64,000 bases of DNA from Mytilisepta virgata. Taxonomy: Eukaryota; Mollusca; Bivalvia; Mytilida; Mytilidae. Under the pieces are notes generated by a model that saw nothing but the letters and a program-made list of their open reading frames with translations, was not told the DNA's origin and ran no database searches. This document shows positions 35,201 through 43,597 of this stretch, piece after piece. The stretch's first letter is position 1, and every line of letters begins with the position of its first letter. Where the stretch lies: NCBI GenBank assembly GCA_028015205.1, contig CM051516.1, positions 26,712,593 to 26,776,592 of the forward strand. The letters run 5' to 3'. The translations under genes were made by a program, and so were the position numbers.

Positions 35201-38200
35201 CCATTGTAAGTTTTGGACCTATCAAAAATGTCTTTGAGCAGTGGTATTTGTATTAAGCTCTAAGCCTACAGTTCTTTCATTATGCATTGGTTTGGAATGA
35301 CCTGAACATGGGTATATTTTACCAATGTCATGTTTGATCAATTTTCCCTTACATGTATCATTATCTGTCTTGTCCAAATACCATGTGTTCGCAAATAGTC
35401 AATTGTCTTTTGGAAAATTTTGTTTGTATTTGGTATCCTCTTTGGGTTATTGCCCTTTTCATATCTTTTGTCTGAATAGCTTGTGTAAGCTATTAGTCAT
35501 TTATCTTTTGGTGGATTTTGTTCAGCCTATAGCTGGGTGTATTTGGCAAGATTTACCAGTTTCCAGCTGAAGTCTGGTGGTTCTTTCTTGGTTCTTTATT
35601 TTCATTCACAAATGAACTGGCTGCAATAATATAGCAGTTTGCACTGATAGTGGTGTAAAATCACAATAAACCTAACTATTCCATCTATCCAGAGCCCTTT
35701 TTACAGAAAATTTTTAGCTCACCTGTTCTTAAAGGACATGTGAGCTTTTGCCATCACTTGGCGTCCATCGTCCATTGTAAACTTTTTCAAAGATCTTCTC
35801 CTCTGAAACCACTGAACCAATTACAGCCATACTTAGTCTGAATGATCCTTTGGGTATCTAGATTAAAGTTTGTGTTGTCCGTTGAGAAACATGGCCACCA
35901 TGGCTAAAAATATCTCAAAAACCAAAGCATTTAGAGCAAAACTGACAGAGTAAAAATATTCAACAGGTGAAGATCTAACAGCCATGAAATTTTTAGATGA
36001 ATCGGACAACCCTTTGTTGGGTTATTGCTCCTGAATTGATAATTTAAAGGATATTTTGCAGTTTTAGGTTATCTTGAATATTATTATAGATAAAGACAAA
36101 CTAAACAACAAAAATGTTCAGCAAAGTAAGATCTACAAATAAGTCATCATGATCAAAATCATCATTGACCCCTTATAGTTTTTGCCTTTAAAGACAATAT
36201 TTCACATCTTCGTAAACTTTTAAAAATCTTCTTCTCTGAAACAACAGAATCAGTTTCAGCCAAACTTAGGCTGATAGATCCTTGGGGTATCTATTATAAA
36301 TCGTGTGTTTTTTCTTGTCCATCGAGAAACATGGCTGCCATGGCTAAAAATAGAACATAGGTGAAAATGCACTTTTTGGCTCATATCTCGAAAACTAAAG
36401 CAGTTAGGGCAAAACTGACAAGTAGTAAAAATGTTTATGAGGTCAAGATCTACCTGTCATAAAATTTTCAGACGAATCGGTCAACCTATTTTTGGGTTAT
36501 TGCCCCTGAATTTTTAATTTTCAGGCAATTTTGGAGTTTTAGGTTATTAGCTTGAATATTATTATAAAGACGAACTGTATACAGCAAATATGTTCAGCAA
36601 AGTAAGATCTTCAAATATAAAGTAAACGTGACTAAACTTGTCAGTTGACCCCTTATAGGAGTTTTTGCCCTTGAAAAATAATGGTCTGAAAATAATGGTC
36701 TGACATTGTCACAGATGTTTAGAGCGTTACTTGAAATAAATTAAATGGTAGCTGTACAAGTAAAATGGAGCATCTAGGGCCACAGTCATTCCACAGCAAC
36801 CCATGAAAAAGTCCCTAGCAACCATATATATTTGGGTTAAGGACCTTATAATTTACCTGTACAAGTCAAAAAGAAAGGTCAAGGTCATTGAAAAAGTCCA
36901 TAGCAACCGATGAAAAAGTTCCTAGCAACCATATATATTTGGGTTCAGGACCCTACAATTTACCTGGTCAAGTCAAAATGGAAGATCAAGAGTCAATGCC
37001 ATTGAAAAATTTCATAGCAACTGATGAAAAAGTCCTTAGCAACCATATCTATTTGGGTTCAGGATTCTATATTTTAGCTGTACAGGTCAATATTAAGGAG
37101 AAAATTGCGACGGTATAAATTAAATAGCAAAAACAAACATTGATGCAAGATCTACTGGTACACAAAAGATAACAGGTGAGCGATTTAGGGTCTTGGGAGC
37201 CTCTTGTTTGGATTCATAAAACTAAATTTAAATCCAGGAACTATAATTTTGAGTTATTTCCCTTCAAATGCAAGGAACAAATGAAATTTGGAAGTAAGAA
37301 AAGGGAGGGGAACTTCAGAGTAGTTTAGCTCATTTGCTAGTATTTAATATTCTCATGAAATTGATGATTCGTAAACTAAGGAGTATCCACTTGTATTTAG
37401 CTTTCCCTCTACTTTTTTGGGCCATGAGCGCAACTGACAAAAATATGCCAATGTTATGCAGCAGAATTTGTATAAATTTATTTAGTTCAATAAAATTTAT
37501 TCATTTTATTCATCTAGTTTATTTTATATCCTCAAAGGTAGGATGAGGGGTAAGACATAACTGTTACCAAGTTAGAATGTATTCCCCTATATATACTCGA
37601 AAAAAAAAGTTTAGCAATACATTTTTGACAACATAAAAATATTCCTTAAAAGAAAAAATAGGGGAAAATTTCAGTTGTATCTTTAAGTGTCTACCATAAA
37701 CTTCTCTTCTATAGAAATATCATTTCTTCTGTTTGTCAATAAAACCTATAGAACGACCCACAGAAAATGTGGCCTGTAAAAACAACATTGTCCGACTTTC
37801 CATAGGGAATTTTTTTCGTTTCACAAATGGGACCAAAATAACTTTTATGGTATCATTAGACGACCAGTTTTGCTCATCAAGAAAGTTTTACAGTTAAAGT
37901 TCGCCAAAACATGAAAACCATCACATTTTTAGCAAATCCCCCCTTTTCACTGTTTTTTGTTGTGACCAAGAGTTTTGCGTCGGGAACACTGGAACCACAA
38001 AACATCAATAAATGTTAAGTTTATGTGTGCTTCAAGCAGTATTCGTTTTGTGATTTCACAAAATATTAAAAATATTCAGAATATAAACGAACGGATAATG
38101 TCCTTAATTTATACTTTGAATGTTGCTAAACTCTTTTCGTGCAGGATATATATGTACCAGTATCTATCATATTCATTTAAAAGAAAAACTACATGTATAC

Positions 38201-41200
38201 ATGTATTTATCTATTGAGAAAAAACATTTTGTTCTTTTATAAAATGTCAGAGCATTCTATTAGAAGACTTTAAAGTGGACATTAATATCAGTGTTGTAAG
38301 AGAAAACTAAAGTAGCTCAAATGAAATTAATCAGTTGTCATTTAAACCCCAGAAATGTTCACTTCATATAACTTGGCACTTTTCTCTGTACTGCCTTTCT
38401 GTTTGGTACAGCCAATGTATAGTTTTCTTGATGTACTGAAGGCTAGTGAATATGGAAGTAATATTCCCAGATCTTTCACATTGTAGTATTTGATCAAGTA
38501 TCCAGTATTGTTGAGGATATGGATAGTGTGTAAGTTCATGTCTGTTACAATGATGTTATCAGATGGTGTACATGCCATATCCATTGGTTTGAATGGTCTT
38601 TTGTCATCATTGATATGTGGATGTCCTCTGTATATGTTGACTATGTCTCCTGTCTGTTGTAGTATAACTACTCTTCGTTTAAAATCACCAGATAATTGAT
38701 CTACAACAAATATATTTCTGTTTCTTGTACAGGTTATGTGTAGTGGATATCTAAATAAAGGTTCATTGTTTCTATCATGTTTATATTTAATTTCATGTTT
38801 TCCCTCCATATCCATTACTATCACTGCTCCTTTTTCTCCATCCCAAGTTCCTACTATGACTTTATTATGACTTGTCACATGTACAGCTGTAGGTGCTAGA
38901 GGTGCTACTGTATAATTAGTATCCTTCAGTTGACCACTGTCCTGGCTGATCATTTGTAATGTTGTTTTCTCTGTGACCAGTAGGATGTCATTGGATGGAG
39001 TGAGAGCCATGCCATAAACACCAATATTGTAACTTGATATGGTACTAAGGTTATCTCCTACTGGTTTGACCATCTGTAATAGTTTTTGGCTACAACAGTT
39101 TATCCATAGAGAGTCATCAAGGCACACTGAAACCTGGGCAACTCTTTCTAAGTCTGAGGTAAAACATTTTGAAATAGTAATGTTAATAATGTTAGATGGT
39201 GATCCATGCAACTGTCCAAAATTATATGAACTTATCTCCCCTGGAAGGAACACGGGCATAGCATCATATTTAAGTTCTAATGGGTCATGGCCAAGATCAG
39301 TTGATTTTGATAGACTTGTAACTTCTGAAAAAACCTTCCCTGCATCATTGGATTTTCTTAAATTTTCAATTAGTGAATTTTTCTCTTTTAGAGACTTCTG
39401 CTTTTTGTTTGCTTTTTGTTGCTCCTTCAAGGTGAAATTTTTTAAGTCTTTCCAGTTCTTGTCTAATTTTTTCAGAAGATCATCAGTATACTGATCAACT
39501 GCTTTCTTTACAATGGTGTTTTGATCTTGAATTCTTTTTTTAACATCTTGATATTTGGAATTCTCAGACTTCTCTATTTCTTTTATTTTCAGTTCCTTAA
39601 CCTGGAGTTCATCAAGTTCCTTGGATATCTTCTTTTCTATTGTCCCCATTTTTTCAGTTTGAATTTCATAACCCTCTTTGATTTGTACTAAATCGTGACC
39701 ATGATTATGGACTTCTGATACGCAAAGTGGACAGACCAACTGGTCACAGGACTTGCAGAACATAAAACAAATCTGACCTGAATGTTCTTGGCAATTTATG
39801 TTGGTAAAATCCATTTCCTTAAGGTCTCTATCATCAGTGTCCGGCCCAACATCTTTAATATCCACAATCCTATGGTTCTTGGCATTCTTAAACTTTGGAT
39901 GAATTTTATCTTTACACTTTGTACACATCAACAGGTCACAGTCAATGCATTTTGAAGTAATTTTGGTCTCAGTTTCACACAGTTTGCAGTTTACTGGAAT
40001 TTGTCCCCTTTTGGTGGACTGAGACAAAGCCATTGTCAGGTAATATGTAAAATGGCTGTTCTATTTAACTTCCTGGTACAAAGATTAAATTGTACGACAG
40101 TTAATAGAGGTCAATATAATGTATAGTTAAACACTGTCACAAATACCTGGAAAGCTGATAGTATAATACAAAAAAAAAATTTTCACTAAGGTAAATTATA
40201 TTTGTTTTTATTGCAGGCAAATGTAATGTTAGAGTATACATTAGATGATGCTAACACATTATTGGATAAAAATTTAGATGCAGCAAATAAAAGTCTAACA
40301 CAAGTAGAAGAAGATTTATGTTTAATTAGAGATCAAACCACAACATTAGAAGTCAGTATCCTTTAATATAACTGATAAAAAAAAATAGAAGAAAAGTGAT
40401 ATGTGTTTTGTGAAGGGGGTTGGGGTTGGGATGGGGGGTTGTTAGGAATCTAGGTACTTATAGAATAATTTATTGTTTTTTCTGTATTACATGTATAATC
40501 ATAGAATTGTCATTATAATTTACGTATACGAGAGTAACTTACATTTCAATTATATTACTTTTGAGGTATTAGATGATATTTTACCGTTATTCATTATATT
40601 TTGTAAAGAGTGTTAATAGTGGTTTAATGAGGATCTAGATGAATAAAACTTTAAATGGACAAATGTATATTAAGCAATATGAATACAAAATGAATACATA
40701 AGGCATAACTCAGATATTAACATAAGAATACAAATGTACACAAGAGACAACACTTAGACACATAAAATCTAATAACAATACACAAAATTCTATACAAATC
40801 AGAAATGAGCGCAATATCAGTAATATCAGCTACTGCATATATATTTTTCATTGTTCTTTTACTTATACAAATTAGGAAAGGACACCAGAACAATACCTAC
40901 ATAGTGGCTGCAATACTGAATGCAGTCCTGGTGTTCTGGAATGGTAAGTGGTGTCTCTGTGGAAATAAATTTTTTCTTGTTTATTTGACACATTTCTGTT
41001 CTAGACTATTGATTGAATAATGACAACAGAAAGGTTTACACATTTATAAACTCTGATATCTTCATACAGCTAATTAAGTCTTTTTGATGCATAGGTCTAT
41101 CTTATCAAGTTTTGAATTTTTTCACAATATTGATCCATTAAAATTCCTTTTGCTTGCAAGTTTTTATACGACCGCAAAATTTTTGCGGTCGTATATTGGT

Positions 41201-43597
41201 ATGACGTTGGCGTCGTCGTCGTCGTCGTCGTCGTCCGTCGTCCGTCGGAGTCTGTAGACATTTGGTTTTCGCACTATAACTTTAGTATAAGTTAATAGAA
41301 ATCTATGAAATTTAAACACAAGGTTTATGACCACAAAAGGAAGGTTGGGATTGATTTTGGGAGTTTTGGTCCCAACAGTTTAAGAATCAGGGGCCAAAAA
41401 AGGGCCCAATAAGCATTTTTCTTGGTTTTCGCACAATAACTCTAGTATAAGTAAATAGAAATCTATGAAATTTTAACACAAGGTTTATGACCACAAAAGG
41501 AAGGTTGGGATTGTTTTTGGGAGTTTTGGTCCCAACAGTTTAGGAATTAGGGGCTAAAAAAGGCCCAAATAAGCATTTGTCTTGGTTTTTGCACAATAAC
41601 TTTAGTATAAGTAAATAGAAATCTATGAAATTTAAACACAAGGTTTATGACCACAAAAGGAAGGTTGGGATTGATTTTTGGAGTTTTGGTCCCAACTGTT
41701 TAGGAATTAGGGGCCAAAAGGGTCCAAAATTAAACTTTGTTTGATTTCATCGAAAATTGAACTATTGGGGTTCTTTGATATGCCGAATCTAACCGTGCAT
41801 TTAGATTCTTAATTTTTGGTCCCGTTTTCAAATTGGTCTACATTAAGGTCCAAAGGGTCCAAAATTAAACTTAGTTTGATTTTAACAAAAATTGAATTCT
41901 TGGGGTTCTTTGATATGCTGAATCTAAACATGTACTTAGTTTTTTTATTATGGGCCCAGTTTTCAAGTTGGTCCAAATCGGGGTCCAAAATTAAAGCTAA
42001 AAAAGGGGTAAATTATTTTTTTTGGGGGGTGGGGGCAATTCTCCACAGCATATTGTATCGCACAAGAATTCAAAAATTGAATATAAATTCAAATCATATG
42101 ACCAATTCTAAGTTCTTTATTTCAGTTATTCTGTTTTAGAAACCTATTATGTGTCAAATATTTCAAGAAATTTTCAATTACACAGTATTGTGCAATAGCA
42201 AGAATCAGTATAATTTAAACCAATTTACATTATTTACATTACAATTAAAGGATAACTTCAGTAACACCCAACAATGACTTCAATCCAAACATATATATTG
42301 AATAAACTTACAAATCAGAAATTTTAAAATTATATGATACTAACATACATACTACTGCTAACAATTAAATATGACTTAGAGCAAATATGACAACATGATT
42401 ATAAAAATATGTACAAAGAGGGATAACTCTTTTTTTTATCTCAAATTTTGAATATGTGCTGATGAAGCTTTTTTGTTTATCTCATCTAAACTGCTTTTAA
42501 ATTATGCATATTTAAAATTTGCCATCCATGACTATGATGTCATTTTCTATTTTAATACGTTATGGTGTATTTAAATGGGCTGTTATGGTTGCAAAGTATC
42601 AAGAGAAATGGGGGGGGGGGGGGTGAAAACAAAATTTAGGGGGGGGGGAATGAGAAATTGGGGAGGGGGCAATTTTTTTCTCATTTCATAATTCATAAAT
42701 TAAAAAGGAAATTTCAAATTTTTTTTAGCAAAAAAGGGGGGGTTACAATAAATTTTATTGTTTTTTGTTGTTTTTTTTTTTGGGAGGGGGAGTCAATGTG
42801 CAACTTCATAGTGTATTGCACAAAAGCTAAAAAAGGGGTAAATTTTTTTTTTTTTTTTTTGGGGGGGGGGCAATTCTCCACAGCATATTGTATTGCACAA
42901 GAAGCAAAAAATTGAATATAAATTGAAATCATATGACCAATTCTAAGTTCTTTGGTTTCAGTTATTCTGTGTCAGAAACCTATTATGTGTCAAATATTTG
43001 AAGAAATTTTCAATTGCACAGTATTGCGCAATAGCAAGAAATTGATATGTGTGCCCAATTTTAAATTGGTTATTTCTGATTTATATATAAAAACAAAAAA
43101 TACTGATATGGTTTGAATAGGTAAATTAAAAATTTTTAAGTTCTTAGACAACATTCATTCTGTGTCAGAAACCTATGCTGTGTCAAATATTTATTCACAA
43201 TCCAAATTCAGTATTGTATCAAGCTTGAATGTTGTGTTCATAATTGCCCCAACTATTCAGGGTTCGACATCTGCGGTCGTATCTAGCTGCGCCCAGCGGA
43301 GCATTTTATTTTTTTATGTTATTTGAATTAACTAGTGAATTTGAAGTTGTTTCAACCAGCAATTAATTCGTTTAGTCTGTATGATAATGAGGTTTTGAAA
43401 AACTCCATATAACAAGAAAAAAAGAACATAACAGCAAAAAAAAAAGTCCAGAATTCAAGGTTATTCCCTCTCTTGAAAATTAAATGCTTGCTCTGTTATT
43501 GTATAACATGTTATTACCTTAACAAATATTAGATATGGCTAGAGTATATAACTGGGATGTGAAGAGACGACAAGCATTACAAGCTAATAAGTCATAG
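23199..43597 (+). CDS. VBP1: Prefoldin subunit 3 (VBP1), complete, six exons
   Basis: Alpha-type subunit of the hexameric cytosolic prefoldin complex, which captures nascent actin and tubulin and delivers them to the CCT chaperonin. Joining 23199-23294, 25494-25618, 26655-26721, 28941-29039, 40217-40355 and 43533-43597 gives 591 nt: 196 residues and TAG, against 197 in human. Conserved blocks: EDVDSFMKREENES, QHRKYKFMEYNIL, LKQQIPDIKTSLDIV, ESTDPMETQFLLSDQVYAKA, IPPTSKVCLWLGANVMLEY, EEDLCLIRDQTTTLEVNMAR, VYNWDVKRR. N- and C-terminal helices would form the coiled-coil tentacle around a beta hairpin (LLSDQVYAKAK...VCLWLG). Intron 4 is about 11.2 kb and carries an antisense B-box gene. A duplicate of exons 5-6 lies downstream at 56197-57959. 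Confidence 0.97.
23295..24655. other. VBP1 intron 1, first part, no feature seen
   Basis: No coding exon or repeat recognised apart from a C-rich tract near 24246. The 60-codon ORF at 23930 has no support. Confidence 0.5.
24660..24976 (-). mobile_element. HINE-like element fragment (end only)
   Basis: Ends with CAGGTGAGCTATACAGGCTC, AATTCTCTTGAGCCTCTTGT, the reverse complement of the family head. Internal AATATGGCAGCTATGATGAA units are two degenerate repeats. VBP1 intron 1. Confidence 0.65.
25065..25310 (-). repeat. Dispersed repeat, inverted copy of 15990-16232
   Basis: Reverse complement of the copy in CUL5 intron 3, here in VBP1 intron 1 just before exon 2. The two copies bracket the divergent promoter, about 8.8 kb apart. 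Confidence 0.8.
25494..25618 (+). CDS. VBP1: VBP1 exon 2
   Basis: Acceptor TTTTTTTCAG and donor GTATAA. It encodes EDVDSFMKREENESAESVLV, RLDEQHRKYKFMEYNILTKK, S plus two bases of Arg74. This is the N-terminal coiled-coil helix. Confidence 0.96.
25619..26654. other. VBP1 intron 2, no feature seen
   Basis: About 1 kb, AT-rich, no repeat or coding signal recognised. Confidence 0.6.
26655..26721 (+). CDS. VBP1: VBP1 exon 3
   Basis: Acceptor AATTTCAG and donor GTCAGT. A 67-nt exon completing Arg74 and encoding LKQQIPDIKTSLDIVKHLQS, RK, matching human LKGQIPEIKQTLEILKYMQ. Confidence 0.95.
26834..27880 (-). mobile_element. HINE-like element in reverse orientation, interrupted by a pogo/Tigger-like fragment
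   Basis: Begins TTAGCTCACCTGACCTGAAG, GGTCATGTGAGC (tail hairpin reversed), then CATCAGTTGGCGTCTGTCG; ends GGTGAGTGATACAGGATCCT, GGGAGCCTCT. The stretch 27135-27652 is a different element inserted between. VBP1 intron 3. The 107-residue plus-strand ORF at 26859 is repeat-derived. Confidence 0.7.
27135..27652 (-). pseudogene. 5' fragment of a pogo/Tigger-type transposon with transposase N-terminus
   Basis: Outer end CAGTAGTCCCACTGTTGAAC starts at 27652 beside TA, as in pogo-type elements. About 300 bp in, the minus strand encodes FTLDEKIKLKVISLNEKGDS, VRLIASNYDVGKTQIQSIIR, NKTEILNQWENGVDGG, a CENP-B/Tigger-like N-terminal helix-turn-helix. The putative ATG (MKKGN) is out of frame with this, and a stop follows the ...KTGHF end, so only a frameshifted stub remains and the DDE domain is missing. 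Confidence 0.7.
27881..28492. other. VBP1 intron 3 segment, no feature seen
   Basis: AT-rich; the 63-codon minus ORF at 28048 is not supported. Confidence 0.5.
28493..28890. mobile_element. TTAA-flanked MITE (piggyBac-like), copy 1
   Basis: 390-bp body (28497-28886) with terminal inverted repeats GGATGATCGCTGG and CCAGCGAGCATCC (one mismatch), flanked by TTAA on both sides. Non-coding; the 92-residue ORF inside is chance. Ends 50 bp before VBP1 exon 4. The second copy is at 56631-57021. Confidence 0.88.
28941..29039 (+). CDS. VBP1: VBP1 exon 4
   Basis: Acceptor TATTTTCAAG and donor GTAAGT. 33 codons, phase 0 to 0: ESTDPMETQFLLSDQVYAKA, KIPPTSKVCLWLG. This is the beta-hairpin region. A TTAA-flanked MITE ends only 50 bp before it and a 161-bp tandem array starts about 165 bp after it. 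Confidence 0.96.
29160..30020 (+). repeat. 161-bp tandem array beginning with a GC-rich tract
   Basis: GGGCGGGCGGGCGGCTGGGC starts it, followed by about five units of 161 bp (ATTGACGATTTTCACTTTCA, GTTATGGTTCTTGAAAGATT, TTATGAACTGTTCAACCAAA). The last unit is rearranged near 29960. Each unit holds a 76-codon ORF in a shifted frame; these are repeat artefacts. VBP1 intron 4, 120 bp after exon 4. Confidence 0.9.
30021..30801. other. VBP1 intron 4 segment, probably degenerate repeat
   Basis: Contains a weak continuation of the preceding family up to about 30390, then AT-rich DNA. CACCGTTGCATAGCAAC (30641) looks repeat-like. The 123-codon ORF at 30020 lacks support. Confidence 0.4.
30802..30868. 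mobile_element. Palindromic foldback element (also at 49684)
   Basis: AATTTGGACTTAATGATAAA and its near inverted repeat TTATTATATCCAAATT surround CTCGCCAAAGGCTC. The same palindrome with changes is at 49684-49745, just left of duplicate copy B. It marks the left side of both duplication copies. Confidence 0.7.
30862..31087 (+). pseudogene. 3' end of a LINE reverse-transcriptase ORF
   Basis: Reads INSQCSASGMFVRNDVRCFQ, EMRHKTIYSLYKRLQQSDNQ, LWYSSSLLRKWYTEIYVNFD, stop: the C-terminal tail typical of non-LTR retrotransposon ORF2 proteins in molluscs (cysteine/Ser, MFVR, FQ...LRK...I). 5'-truncated with no polymerase core present. Absent from the matching place at copy B. Family subclass not determined. 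Confidence 0.7.
31534..31815. mobile_element. TTAA-flanked MITE, second family, specific to copy A
   Basis: 274-bp body (31538-31811) with imperfect inverted ends GGGGGTACAAAACACC and GTGTTGGGTACCTTC, TTAA on both sides. Copy B has a single TTAA at 50492-50495 (CTATTAAAATATG) and no insert. Confidence 0.8.
32389..33068 (-). mobile_element. HINE-like element, reversed, with ~170-bp internal repeats
   Basis: Starts GGGCCATGTCAGCTATTGCC and contains four units of TTCTTCTAGAGAACCACTGA, ATGGATTGAAAC; ends CAGGTGAATGATACAGGCTC, CTGGGAGCCTCTGG. The degenerate counterpart in copy B is 50920-51362 with fewer units. VBP1 intron 4. Confidence 0.7.
33740..35540 (+). repeat. Pearl-like/satellite repeat region, copy A
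   Basis: Head CCCCAGCTCCGAAGGAGTGG, GGGTATCCTAGTTTACC; then units with GTTGTAAAGTGCTTGCAGAT and TTTGAACCTATGGCACATC, and GATTTTTGCAAGAGTTATTG units on the left (33230-33720). The same head occurs at 52127 in copy B. A foldback insertion splits it at 33887-34830. Confidence 0.6.
33887..34830. mobile_element. Long-inverted-repeat foldback element, specific to copy A
   Basis: Left arm (33887-34095) and right arm (34640-34830) are about 200-bp inverted copies: CCCCAAATATACACAGAAAA and TCTAACTTGAGGAAGAC on the left against TTTTCTGTGTATATTTGGGG and TTTTCCTCAAGTTAGA on the right. Copy B lacks it (AGCATGACTATCATGAG near 52257). Flanks CATGATA and CTATGACTATG suggest an 8-9 bp target duplication. No transposase inside. 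Confidence 0.75.
35710..37208 (-). mobile_element. HINE-like element, full length, reversed, specific to copy A
   Basis: Begins TTTTAGCTCACCTGTTCTTA, AAGGACATGTGAGC, TTGGCGTCCATCGTCC; ends ACAGGTGAGCGATTTAGGGT, CTTGGGAGCCTCTTG. Internal repeats carry GAAACATGGCCACCATGGC and AAGTCCATAGCAACC. Copy B has the uninterrupted site (ACAGACGATTGTTTGG, near 53205), consistent with insertion at TT. Confidence 0.85.
37209..38341. other. Unique part of duplicated intron 4, 3' side of B-box gene
   Basis: Aligns with 53215-54369. Likely includes the 3' UTR of the B-box gene on the minus strand. No further gene recognised; short ORFs at 37334 and 37975 are not supported. Confidence 0.5.
38342..40033 (-). 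CDS. Intronless B-box / coiled-coil / NHL-like protein (TRIM-like, no RING), copy A
   Basis: 563 residues in a single exon, antisense within VBP1 intron 4. B-box 1-like zinc finger at residues 16-54 (C16xxC19, C29xxC32, C37xxC40, H45, H54); B-box 2 at 81-113 (C81xxH84, C93xxC96, C101xxC104, H109, H113); a Lys/Glu-rich coiled coil at about 120-235; then to the C-terminus a repeat region with NHL/beta-propeller character (VYGMALTPSNDILLVTE, PLHITCTRNRNIFVVDQ, PMDMACTPSDNIIVTD, PYSLAFSTSRKLYIGC). No RING precedes the B-boxes, so it is not a typical E3 ligase. Such B-box/NHL genes form large lineage-specific families in molluscs; substrate and role are unknown. ATG is followed by ALSQSTKRG; an earlier start is not apparent. 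Stop is TAA directly after ISGV. Confidence 0.9.
   Translation of the reverse strand: MALSQSTKRGQIPVNCKLCETETKITSKCIDCDLLMCTKCKDKIHPKFKNAKNHRIVDIKDVGPDTDDRDLKEMDFTNINCQEHSGQICFMFCKSCDQLVCPLCVSEVHNHGHDLVQIKEGYEIQTEKMGTIEKKISKELDELQVKELKIKEIEKSENSKYQDVKKRIQDQNTIVKKAVDQYTDDLLKKLDKNWKDLKNFTLKEQQKANKKQKSLKEKNSLIENLRKSNDAGKVFSEVTSLSKSTDLGHDPLELKYDAMPVFLPGEISSYNFGQLHGSPSNIINITISKCFTSDLERVAQVSVCLDDSLWINCCSQKLLQMVKPVGDNLSTISSYNIGVYGMALTPSNDILLVTEKTTLQMISQDSGQLKDTNYTVAPLAPTAVHVTSHNKVIVGTWDGEKGAVIVMDMEGKHEIKYKHDRNNEPLFRYPLHITCTRNRNIFVVDQLSGDFKRRVVILQQTGDIVNIYRGHPHINDDKRPFKPMDMACTPSDNIIVTDMNLHTIHILNNTGYLIKYYNVKDLGILLPYSLAFSTSRKLYIGCTKQKGSTEKSAKLYEVNISGV
40034..40216. promoter_or_regulatory. Shared 183-bp interval: B-box gene 5' flank and VBP1 exon 5 acceptor region (copy A)
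   Basis: On the minus strand this is the only DNA between the B-box gene start codon and VBP1 exon 5, so its core promoter must sit here or in the exon. On the plus strand the same bases supply the branch point and pyrimidine tract (TTTGTTTTTATTGCAG) of exon 5. The equivalent 56014-56196 in copy B is almost unchanged. Role inferred from position. Confidence 0.5.
40217..40355 (+). CDS. VBP1: VBP1 exon 5 (copy A)
   Basis: Acceptor TTATTGCAG; 46 codons plus one base. The donor GTATCC, after GAA GTC A, is chosen because the A joins AT of exon 6 to give Asn, restoring the invariant EVNMARVYNWD. It begins ANVMLEYTLDDANTLLDKNL. Its acceptor lies 183 bp upstream of the antisense B-box gene's start codon. 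A near-identical exon lies at 56197. Confidence 0.95.
40356..41164. other. VBP1 intron 5, left part, unique duplicated sequence
   Basis: Aligns with 56336-57540 apart from the MITE. G-rich run near 40413-40440. The ORF at 40805 (71 aa) has a diverged, frame-broken counterpart in copy B (57178), arguing against coding. Confidence 0.6.
41165..43313 (-). mobile_element. 2.1-kb hairpin-ended element with ~180-bp core repeats, specific to copy A
   Basis: Starts with the hairpin TACGACCGCAAAA, TTTTGCGGTCGTA, then a GTC microsatellite (41214-41248) and three units with ATAACTTTAGTATAAGT, ACACAAGGTTTATGACCACA and GTTTTGGTCCCAACAG; long G/A/T tracts at 42610-42870; ends CATCTGCGGTCGTATCTAGC, TGCGCCCAGCGGAGCATT. 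Copy B reads straight through (GCTTGCAAGTTTTTTATG, 57531). Pearl/HINE-like structure; class inferred. ORFs inside are low-complexity artefacts. Confidence 0.82.
43533..43597 (+). CDS. VBP1: VBP1 exon 6, terminal (copy A)
   Basis: Acceptor AACAAATATTAG, then AT|ATG GCT AGA...: MARVYNWDVKRRQALQANKS and TAG, matching the human MARVYNWDVKRR end of prefoldin 3. Candidate polyadenylation signals follow within 240-360 bp. Confidence 0.95.

Noticed and set aside
39039..39494. 151-codon plus-strand ORF inside the B-box gene
   Set aside because: Opposite-strand shadow of the coiled-coil region of the minus-strand gene; a similar shadow exists in copy B.
40805..41020. Possible 71-residue membrane protein in VBP1 intron 5
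   Set aside because: The copy B counterpart at 57178 is frame-broken by indels, and no splice or family support exists.
42600..42932. ORFs with polyG/polyF in the 41-43 kb element
   Set aside because: Homopolymer-driven, absent from copy B, no family similarity.
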